Origin: Argyresthia goedartella
Lineage: Eukaryota; Arthropoda; Insecta; Lepidoptera; Argyresthiidae
Assembly: GCA_949825045.1 (NCBI GenBank)
Contig: OX463815.1
Coordinates: 27,085,356-27,149,355 of the forward strand
Length of the DNA stretch: 64,000 nucleotides
Direction of reading: 5' to 3'
In this document: positions 55,466 through 64,000 of the stretch, one piece after another
Layout: each line of letters opens with the position of its first letter
Numbering within the stretch: the stretch's first letter is position 1
The notes under the pieces: generated by a model
Databases searched by the model: none
Seen by the model: the letters and a program-made list of their open reading frames with translations, nothing else
Told to the model about the DNA's origin: nothing
Made by a program: the position numbers and the translations under genes

Positions 55466-56740
55466 GTATACAGTTAGACAAACCCAGTATTTTTACCAAG
55501 CGAAAACTGGATTTATCGCCATGCATACATTTTAATAATACCCTTTTTAATAGACTTAAAGAAAGGAAATGTTTCTCAATTCGGTTATATTTCTATTCAT
55601 TGTATTTGCTTCCTCGAATCTGATATCATTTATGACCCGATAGCGATTTGTTTTATTTTATTAGAAAGGGTAAACTTCCATTTTGGACCCCTTTTTTTCA
55701 AATTAGAAATCAAGTAATATTCGCATAAGTCATGTCATAAATAAATAAAAAAACGTTTGTATTACGACCCAAAAGTCACCCTGTTTTGATGAAAACGAGT
55801 CTACGACGAAATCTGTCTTCTGTCAGTCGTCCATATAATATAATATAATATAATATAATATATATTATATGGCATAAACCGTTCTGGTAAATATAATTAA
55901 ATAAGTTAAAAACTAAAACAAAAAACTACTTCAAGCATTATTTCTTCCACCCCGAAAGGGATGCGAATATCGTCCTTATACACGAAAACGTATCAGAAAA
56001 CAGATTTTGTAGCCCCGTTTTCGTGCAGGTCAAGGTGATTTGTTCCATGGAGAGATTTCTGGTGTTATGATTACAAAAGTCCGAATTAGGATTGCATAAG
56101 TGATTAATTGCTTTACTGGTATTCCAGGCGATCAGCTGTGACTTAAAAATTTGATTAAGTTGTTGTTTAAAATTTTGAGTGGGGTTCGCTTTGGTTTCTT
56201 TAAAGTTTATTTTTCATATTCGGTCTCCAGATTCAAGTACATGACTATTTTGTTCTAGAGTACCGCGCTTACTGATAGAGTTTTGTTTTTATCAATGCCT
56301 TATCTATTTTAATGTCCTGAGAAAATGTTGAGTACAGCCAGCTAGTTTGTGCAGTTCTATTGTGTTGAAGATATATATAGATAATTTTATGTCATCCATG
56401 TACAAGAGGTGTAGTAAGACTTGTCTATCGTTAATTGGGTTATTTATTTAAAATCCGTGTTCAAGTCTGACCCTAATAAAAGTGAGTTCAATGCAAGACA
56501 TAACCAGAGAGGACTGGGAGCATCGCTTTTTAAAATGGCTCGTTGAACTTTTAGGTACGCTAATTACTTGCAAGTCTTTCCTTGTAAAACAAAAAAACAA
56601 AACAATGAATTTAACGTTGGGTTCATTGACTTTTACGTAGGATTGAATTTAGTCTGAAGATGTTAATAACTATCTTGTTCCGTTAACTATAATGAATCAA
56701 CAATACCATCCCTGTCGCACCGCTCCCTATTGCAGGAAAT
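55466..56740. other. Intergenic, no gene; short AT palindrome
   Basis: TATAATATAATATAATA at about 55,836-55,870 forms a self-complementary AT tract. Nothing else is recognised. Confidence 0.45.
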
Positions 56741-56745
56741 ATAAA

Positions 56746-57130
56746 ATCAAACGAACTTACCAGTGAGTGAAGTTCGATGAATATTAAACGATGCGATTCA
56801 CCCGTGAGATAAATACTTCACTAGTAGTACCACGCATAATATGTGGCGCCATTGTACTAATTTTTAAAGCTATGATCTAAAAAGATCTCGCACTTGAAGT
56901 TTTCCCCTGGCAACCCTACTCATACAAGACTTTGGAGAAGCCCATTGCATCCATTTCGTAGTAGGGCAGCGTAAGACCTGGAAGAGCTGAAGACTGGGTT
57001 GGGAGGCTGTGTTATCTTTCGGACGAATCACATATTCATCGAACCTCACTTACAGGTAAGTTTGTTTGATTTTATATTAAACTTCTGTGATTCGCTCTTC
57101 GAGATTAATTCTTCACTAGTAATAGATGTT
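56746..57130. repeat. Solo terminus of a second DIRS-like element
   Basis: AATCAAACGAACTTACCAGT at 56.75 kb is inverted at 57.04-57.08 kb (CTTACAGGTAAGTTTGTTTG). TTCACTAGTA occurs twice in direct orientation, and GTGGCGCCATTGTA matches the TGGCGCCACTGTA box in the DIRS ITR. The layout mirrors 51,209-51,606, without coding sequence. Confidence 0.55.
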
Positions 57131-57691
57131 TTCTCAAAAATAGTATGAAATGTTCCCATAACATCTGTGAAGATAGTATCCGAAAGTGACTAATCCTGGA
57201 AAATTGTTAGAAGTGTCCAGGAAAAAGCAAAAGTGTCCAGTAAGTAAGTATGAAATCCTATTACATATCATAATATTTAAATATAGTTTTTTTTTTTCAA
57301 AGATAAGCTAAGGAGGTTATTGGCAGTTTTTAATGCTTTAATAAAAAGGAGGTACCTTAAAGGTTGACGTGTCTGAATTGCACTTATATTGCATGATGTA
57401 AAATGGCGGAAAACTCGAACTCGTTTATTCGAATTTTTTACTATTTTGATACTAATTAAGAATTAGGAATTCGATACTAACTGAAGAAAAAGAAGAATAA
57501 AATAAAATATTCTCAATAGACATAAAACTAATACGAAATTTATGTTTTTATTCAATTGGGGTTGTGGCATAATATCAGTATCTTAAACAACATAACGCAA
57601 TTAACAACATAACAAAAAGGCCGCTCTGGTATTTTGGCGGGATTGACTTCATTGAAATAAAATATTTAGGAAAGAATAAAAATAGCTAAAA

Positions 57692-57840
57692 ATGACTTCT
57701 CAGAGTGAGTGAATCAGATCGCGACATAGATTGCACGCCTCCCTATTTAAAAGCCGAGGTTGAATTGGCGAGAAATAGTTTACTTCCACCCAAGTCCAAG
57801 GAGAGATATTTGCACAGTTATGAAATATTCAAACATATTG
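57692..57840 (+). pseudogene. Fragment resembling the N-terminus of a tyrosine-recombinase TE protein
   Basis: The frame SESDRDIDCTPPYLKAEVEL then ARNSLLPPKSKERYLHSYEI looks like the start of a core-binding (SAM-like) domain seen in Crypton-like insect elements. The expected ATG (57,692) is out of frame with it, separated by a stop. The homology is soon lost at about 57,840. Identification is from memory of the pattern only. Confidence 0.35.
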
Positions 57841-57884
57841 TTTTATTTTTGAGAAAAGCACTATACACTTATTTATTATTATTA

Positions 57885-57960
57885 GCTAAGGTCTTCCCAC
57901 CACTGGGCAAAGGCCTCTCTTCCCCTCTTGCACTGTTCACGCTCCTGGATTCTCACATGT
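57885..57960 (-). repeat. RTE-type LINE 3' end fragment
   Basis: CACCACTGGGCAAAGGCCTC on the plus strand is the complement of the AFAxQW-coding tail seen at 2.86-3.0 kb. Confidence 0.55.
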
Positions 57961-59759
57961 TATAAACTTGGTGAATTATTATGTAGTCGATTTACTATTT
58001 TAGGACGGTTTGGTACGGAACCCTTTCTGTGCGAGTCCGACCCGAACTTGAGCGATTTTATTATGAACTTTTAAAACACTGATTAACTTCGCGTGTTTTA
58101 TGTTGATATATTGAAAAGTGGCGTAATATTAATTGATTCATTTTACATTGATTTACTTTAATTGCTGGAAATATACAACTCAGATGATAACGACGAGTCT
58201 TTTTGCATACCTATCAACTTCTGACACGTATCAGGTTTGTTAGACTACGACGGCATGAAGTCCTAATTGAGCCTTTAGTATGAAATAGCTATTTTTTTAT
58301 TAATACCAACTCTGTTAGGGTCTCATATAACAAGTTCATTCATTATTTTATTTTATCTTTTATATTTAGGCATTATTATTAATGTAAAGTTAAATAAAGT
58401 TAAAATATTATTAATTTAAATTAGTTAGTAAAGTAAGGAAGTAATTGATTAAATTAATTCATTAATTAGTGTATTTGGATCTGTCTTTTTTTTACTGTTT
58501 TGTTTGACTTTTTGTTTGTTCAATACACCCCTAGGCCTCCACTCGTGGAAGCAAAGCCAAACAATATCTTTATGGTTTTCATTGGTGATTTTCTATCAAT
58601 ATCCATGCGAGACATCATCTATCCTATATTTTAGTGTTTGTCGCCAGCGAATAATTTAAAGTAGCACTCTATAATATCGAACATGTCAGGAGACCGATAA
58701 ATATTCGTCAGTAAGTAACTCGAAAGAACTCAAGGCTCTATGATTTGAACCTTTGAGATTCTCGTGATCAGGAGGAATGAAAAGCCTCTGCAACTGATAT
58801 TAAATATTAGTAGGAAATCATCATAATTACTGTAATCATCGCCTTAGATATATTATAATACCTGAAGATTTATAAATAGAAATAGTGTATTTGTAATTTT
58901 CCCAATCATCTACTACTATACTGCCTCTGAATGTAGTTTTACATTCTACTTGAAAAGTATAATCTCAGGCTCAGATCCGCCGCAGTTACTGTACGAAGAT
59001 TTCTGAATATTTTTACACACAGTAGAGAATGACAGAGAGACAGGCGGCTCTGTGTAGCGGGTTGCTCCCCTCCCTCAATATGGCGAGGGGGGTGATGGCT
59101 GATGCACAAGTCATACTCGTGAATGGGTGCTGCTTGGGGGGACTGGTCCAGTCTGGTTTCTCATAAGATATGTTCATTACAGCTTGTCTTTGTTCTTATT
59201 TATTTATTTTGTTAGATTGTTATTTTGAGACATATTATTGGCACTTATGGATACGATGTTATAATATTGACATTAGATTAAATAATTTTTTATATCGTAC
59301 ATTGTGTAAAAAAAAACGAAAATTGAAAAAATTACATCCCCGTAGAGTTTCTTGGTGCTATGTATCTTCTCCGACGGGCGTATTTCCGAAGCACTGGTAG
59401 AGTAAATGGAGTTTCTTTTTCCTGTGCGAGATTTAGCCATGAATCATCACTTGAAGGAGAAATTTCTCATTAGTTTAGTTGATCATATTTGATTTATTTT
59501 TTATTTTTTCCATGTATATGAGACTTAATTAAGTGTTTTTCTTGTAAAAGTGCATAATTTTGCCTTCTTGCAATAAATGATTCGATTTGATTTGAATAAA
59601 AGTACGTCGTACTCTAAAATAGTTTTTATAATCTAATGTTTCCCTCATTTTGTACCATACAGAGTCCAAGGAATTGCCGCGTTCAATACAAAACAAGTAA
59701 TTGTTTGAAAAACTCAATCACACTTTATTTACAGATACACACACATGTAACACTTTCGA

Positions 59760-59765
59760 TTTATT
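59760..59765 (-). terminator. Poly(A) signal AATAAA of cuticle gene 4
   Basis: The minus strand reads AATAAA 56 nt past the stop. Confidence 0.6.
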
Positions 59766-59820
59766 TACAGGGAATTATAAATAAGATAGCGTAGATCATT
59801 CATCCGATCAGTGAAGGTTT

Positions 59821-61512
59821 TCAGTAGTGGTGATGGTGCTCGGGGGCGGCATGGTGGGCGGGCGCAGTGTTGTGCACCACGGCGTTGAATCTGGAATGAT
59901 AAAGCTTCTGTTACCGTCTGCATATTTCCAGTTAGCATAGTTGGGGCATAAATATTGGCCACGCATTGCGAAATCTCTATAAAGATTCTATATATTACGT
60001 ATTTTTCCTAAGGGCACATTAACAAAAACCTTTGATGAATGTGGAATATACTGCATCCCAGCATCGAATTATCGTAGCATGTTTTTTTTCCAAATAAAAA
60101 AAAGACAGTGAAATTCAATTAATTAAACTCTCAAATGAAATTGGGTCAAGCAGTCAACCCAGATTTATTTCGGTAACTCCACGATATAATCTCTAAATTA
60201 TCAAGAAACACAATGCCTGTATTAACGGAATGGATTGAAAGGAAGATACAATTGTTATTCCTTACCCGTTGTGCGCATCAGCGGTGTACTCAACCTTGCG
60301 GACAACACCGTCAGGCTGCACCAGCGAGTAGTATCCGTGCACGGAGTCTCCGTCGCGGCTCTCGTGCTGGGACTTGTGGTCGCCGGTGTGGGGGTCGGCT
60401 ACGGAGTACTCGAAGTCGTATTTGGGGTGAGCCTAGAAGTTTAGAAATTAATATGCGATAAATAACTTGTTTATTCGCTGCAGCTTAGCGCCATAAGAAC
60501 CGCAAAAGGTATGCCTTTATGCGAAAAAACAAATGACTATCCAAAATGGACAATCCTAATCAGATACTTTGATCTATTCTTTGTTCTATTTTCGTATTTC
60601 TGCAAATCATGTACAAATATAATTTAACAGTGATGATTCGCGTAATTTGATCAAAAAAAAATTGGTTGTTTGTAAAGTAGGTTTACGATCGAGATGTTTA
60701 CGTGATAAGCCTCCGCTCGTGAGGATTCCGCGTGACAAGTTTCACGGAATGACTGGCAGCGCTCGAGATGAGACGGGAGATCGGTCCGTCTCTCTCTCAT
60801 TATACCTGCGATCGCGCTCGTGAGGTTTTGGTGTGACACAAGTTTCTGAACATGTCACCCGACTAAAACGATTTTAAAGACGTTATCACGTCAAAACCTA
60901 TTTAATTAAATTAATTAAAGTGCAATCTTACGTATTCGTCATGTCCGTCGTAGTGGGCAGCGGGGGCGGCATAGTGAGCGACAGGGGCGTTGTAGTGGGC
61001 TACAGGGGCGGCGTAGTGAGCGTGCTCGTAATGGGCGGGCGCGGCGTAGTGTGCAGGGGCGGCGTAGTGAGCAGGGGCGGCGTAGTGCGCAGGGGCAGCG
61101 TAGTGAGCGGGGGCGGCGTAATGGGCTGGCCCCTCGTCGTGGCGAACAATGCTTTGGGAGGACACGGCGTGTCCGTGTTCAGGGTAGGCGCTAGCGGCGG
61201 CCACGATGGCGCACAGAGCTACGATCTGGAATGCAATCAACATAATAAGAACATATATTTAACATTTGTCTCGTGGCATTTGCTGCGTTTGATTCCATAT
61301 AGTATTCTAGTGCAGTCATGGAAGTCAAGTTTATCGACGGCACACTTCATATCCGAGTTTGGTACCGAACCGAAAATACTTTCAGGGTTTTTAATTTGCA
61401 CTTTAACAAGCGTGCTCTTCATATTTTTTATACCCCAGTTTTATACTTTGTATGTTAGATTGCATGTCAGCTTCCCCTCAAAGAAATGTAGAGTACTTAC
61501 ATTGCTCAACAT
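59821..61512 (-). CDS. RR-2 cuticle protein, gene 4 (four exons)
   Basis: This is a secreted chitin-binding cuticle protein. The exons on the minus strand are 61512-61501, 61225-60932, 60432-60266 and 59890-59821, giving 180 aa with GT/AG introns in phase. Exon 1 gives MLSN (genes 2 and 3 have MFSK). Exon 2 is 294 nt, 18 nt longer than in gene 3 and 36 nt longer than in gene 2, because it has five AHYAAP units before [10 protein letters not shown]. One later unit reads VAHYNAP. The R&R core in exon 3 matches genes 2 and 3, with [19 protein letters not shown], and exon 4 encodes the same [20 protein letters not shown] tail. The introns are compact (375 and 499 nt) because they lack the TE insertions. 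The long open frames on the plus strand across exon 2 are antisense artefacts. Confidence 0.93.
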
Positions 61513-61572
61513 TTTGGCTGTTGCGTATGACAATCAATAGTTGATTAATGTCAAACGTATACAGTATAATGG

Positions 61573-61579
61573 TTTTATA
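61573..61579 (-). promoter_or_regulatory. TATA box of cuticle gene 4
   Basis: The minus strand reads TATAAAA about 60 nt upstream of the ATG. Confidence 0.65.
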
Positions 61580-61675
61580 GCAGCGGCCGGACACCGCGTG
61601 CGTACTAAGGTGGGGGCGGAGAAATGCGTGCGCGCACCTTGACTCTGCTACTTTGACATGGCGCAAGGTCACTCC
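61580..61675 (-). promoter_or_regulatory. Conserved proximal promoter block, gene 4
   Basis: It closely matches the blocks upstream of genes 2 and 3, with GCAAGGTCA at 61,663-61,671, 84 nt from the TATA box. The flanking DNA diverges beyond about 61,680. Confidence 0.5.
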
Positions 61676-61799
61676 AAATACAAATGGGAAGCTGTAAATC
61701 ATTGTGTCCGGTATTATTACCATATCGTAAGCTGCTATTGGTATTTTTTGAATGGTTCGGATCACGATCATGCGTTGCGGTGCGGCTAATCAATGGCTT

Positions 61800-62580
61800 T
61801 TGTCAGTTAATAATCTGCTGATGTTAAGCCCATTGTGTAGTTAATTTGGACTCGGTTAATCATTCATTTTTCATCAGCATTAGTCATGATTCTGGGATAA
61901 ATGTTGTGGTTCTATATTCAATTACTAAACATCAGATGCTTGTGGTTTTCAGTGGTTTTTGCAATAATCCAGTAGAGCTTAGTCGATCTAAAGATAAGCA
62001 TTTCCGTCTATTGAGGTGACATTTTGACTGACGTGAAATTTTCCTAATAATTTTACGGCGTGGCATAATTAAAAGTCACGCATGTCGTGCGTAAGGTTTC
62101 GATATTTCGATAAATTGCTAAGATAAGACAAAACTGCTAAATAGAGAGAGATTAATTTAAGTACAGATTTAGTTTTAATTTATTCAGATAGCTATACAGG
62201 GTGTCCTGTGATTTCAATTGATTTGAAGGAGGTTGAAGTAGAGCCCATTTCCAGCAAATTTAACCTTATAATACACTATCTGAAAATATATGGTTTTCGA
62301 GTATATTTTTTGTTTGGTTTTAATGTTTTCATATTTTTTCCTAAATTTGTTATAAATTTGTTGATTACGATATACTTATCTAAGTTTGTTAGTTGATACA
62401 TCAATGATTCTCCAAAATCGAGCGCAGTTTGGACGGGTCGCGATTTTGAGCCTCATGCCATGGTAATAAAATTAAAAAATCTACAACGGAAAAGTGGCGT
62501 TATATAACGCCGATGGTATTCAAGGGGTTAAGGTAAAAACACTCTTAATGTTGATGCAGTTAAGGTAACTGTAAGGTAAT
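61800..62580. other. Intergenic, no gene seen
   Basis: AT-rich with only short chance frames. CATGGTAATAAAATT near 62,460 recurs at 7.79 kb, indicating repeat debris. Confidence 0.45.
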
Positions 62581-62838
62581 GACGACCCGAATGGCCGAGT
62601 CGGCAGTGACCCTGCCTACGAAACCAAGGGTCCCGGGTTCGAGTCCCGGTGGGGGCAAATATTTGTTTGATGATAACGGATACTTGTACCCTAGTCATGG
62701 TTGTTTATCTATCTAAGTATAATATTTATCTATATAAGTATGTGTATCGTTGTCTAGCACCCAAGATACAGGGAATCCTAGTTTGGGGCTAGATCAATGT
62801 GTGTAAATAGTGTCCAAGGTATTATTATTATTATTATT
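62581..62838 (+). mobile_element. tRNA-derived SINE (family a), copy 2
   Basis: GACGACCCGAATGGCCGAGT, B box GGGTTCGAGTCCC, GTTTATCTATCTAAGTATAA and an (ATT)n tail, in the same order and length as the copy at 12.59 kb, with few substitutions. Confidence 0.85.
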
Positions 62839-63151
62839 TAGTTCCTTCGTAATTAATAACTTTATGATAAATATTGTAAAAAAAAATGAAGAAGTTCGAC
62901 ATCTAAATCACTCCAAACTCGTAAATTTTTGGATAGGGTATTATGTGGTTAAATATGCCAGAAATGGTACACTGTATTGTTTTGCCTAAATGCAATATTT
63001 TTCAAAACTGAACACATCAATTATTCAAAAACATAACATAATTGATGTGTTCAGTCGTAAGTTGTTGAAAAAACCTTTAGTAGACTAACCTCCGATTTCT
63101 GAATTGAGAGTACCACTAATAAAATACTTAACTAACGTTCTGTCTCTGCAG

Positions 63152-63366
63152 ATATCACAAAAAAGAACGTGACAGAACGATACATAAGTATAAACTTAGT
63201 GAATTTCTCAGATCAGAAACCGGTGCTAAAGGAACTAGAAGCAATTGGTGACATGCTGGCAAAATATCGCTGTAAGTCAATGGGTCACCTTGAAGAGACT
63301 GCGGTTCTGACTATAATTTTTGGCGGTACAGCTCACACAATTGCTTCTCAGTATGCAGAATGTTAG
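63152..63366 (+). CDS. Possible terminal exon of an unrecognised gene
   Basis: A pyrimidine-rich acceptor (TTCTGTCTCTGCAG) precedes an open frame reading ITKKNVTERYISINLVNFSD ... GDMLAKYRCKSMGHLEETA ... FGGTAHTIASQYAEC and a stop. Amino-acid use looks protein-like rather than AT-driven. I recognise no family, and no upstream exon is identified in the preceding 500 bp. It could be a host gene exon or part of an element. Confidence 0.3.
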
Positions 63367-63369
63367 TTA

Positions 63370-64000
63370 GACAGGATTTGAATACATGTCTGTGTGATAG
63401 TGTTAAATTACATTTTTTGCTAATATTCCGATGTCCTTAAGCATTATTGACCAAGTGCGCGAAGCGAGCGAATCGTCCAGTTTCGAGATTTTCCAAAAAT
63501 GCATTTGTCCTTTGTATGTCTTTTCCCGCCTACAGGTCGCATTTCTCCAAGGATTCTCGAGAAATTTTGTGTGCAGGTTTTTTTTTTGTCTAGTCTTTTT
63601 TTTATATGGCCGATTTATGGCGTTTAAAAGTTTTGGTGCGGCTACTTTCATACTCCATGTACGTAACCAGGTGCATTCATAAGTTTGTCTGCGGTATTGA
63701 AGGAAAATTCAGTAGGGTTATTTTATTTATAACAATTCCAATTGTTCATCAGATAAACTTCGAGGGGTCCGCGATGTAATGGGGGGAGTGGGGGGAAGGG
63801 GAGGAAAGCGGGAAAGTTTGCTGTGGTGTTATTTATCAATGGATTTCAATCAAATTTAAGAGGCACACTAAGGACTTTATTTTACACAAGATTTTGCAGA
63901 TAAAAATCCAAAAAGGGGGTGAGGGGGAATAGGTGGGGGAAGTTTGCTGTAGCGTAATATATGGACGAATTTTGTTTATAGAAAATGTAGCGAGGTTCAC
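63370..64000. other. Repeat-derived, no gene
   Basis: 63,625-63,710 matches the interior of the GGTACGGAACCC family (GTACGTAACCAGGTGCATTC). A G-rich stretch follows at about 63,778-63,812. Confidence 0.5.

Larger units (their letters stand above)
58600..61800. repeat. Diverged third copy of the cuticle-gene segment
   Basis: Bases 58,610-58,830 align loosely with 15.48-15.70 kb (GAGACCGATAAATATTCGTC, TTTGAGATTCTC). The cuticle gene, its promoter block and the sequence to 61.7 kb follow in the same order. It lacks both intronic TE insertions found in copies 1 and 2. Confidence 0.7.

Overview
This is a stretch of eukaryotic, almost certainly lepidopteran (moth or butterfly) genome. It is AT-rich and intron-containing. 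It holds a tandem cluster of cuticle-protein genes in a dense bed of transposable elements (TEs): tRNA-derived SINEs, several non-LTR (LINE) retrotransposons, MITEs, a DIRS-like tyrosine-recombinase retrotransposon and a DDE DNA transposon. An interstitial (TTAGG)n tract fits the insect telomere repeat. Nothing bacterial, and no rRNA, is visible.

Host genes. Four RR-2 (Rebers-Riddiford type 2) cuticle-protein genes all lie on the minus strand, at about 3.2-5.6, 16.0-18.7, 27.3-30.1 and 59.8-61.5 kb. Each has four coding exons: a 12-nt exon carrying ATG plus three codons, an exon with the rest of the signal peptide and a low-complexity AHYAAP or GHDDGH region, a 167-nt exon carrying most of the chitin-binding R&R domain, and a short last exon ending [10 protein letters not shown]...HHY. 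The second and third genes sit in a recent segmental duplication of about 5.5 kb (14.7-20.3 and 26.1-31.4 kb). The fourth is an older copy of the same unit. Genes 2-4 share a strongly conserved block just upstream of the TATA box.

TE layout. At 0-14 kb there are LINE tails, MITEs, a mariner-type MITE, a perfect 94-bp palindrome and a LINE whose 3' end abuts (TTAGG)n. At 20-26 kb there is a LINE with an apparent restriction-like endonuclease, plus SINEs. At 31-34 kb there are SINEs and several foldback sequences. At 34.4-46.6 kb a full-length-looking CR1/Jockey-type LINE is split by two later insertions: a minus-strand LINE at 38,045-41,332 and a 4.2-kb DDE transposon with near-identical 656-bp inverted repeats at 41,507-45,734. 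At 46.6-51.6 kb lies a degenerate DIRS-like element with Gag, RT/RNase H/methylase-like and tyrosine recombinase regions. A further 5'-truncated LINE fills 52.0-54.9 kb. Right of 55 kb are MITEs, DIRS-terminus remnants, the fourth cuticle gene, another SINE and one unassigned possible exon at 63.15 kb.

The most unusual signal is an array of at least five hairpins in the predicted intron of the DIRS Gag gene (46.93-47.17 kb). All close on the same GCG triloop, while their stem sequences differ and remain paired.
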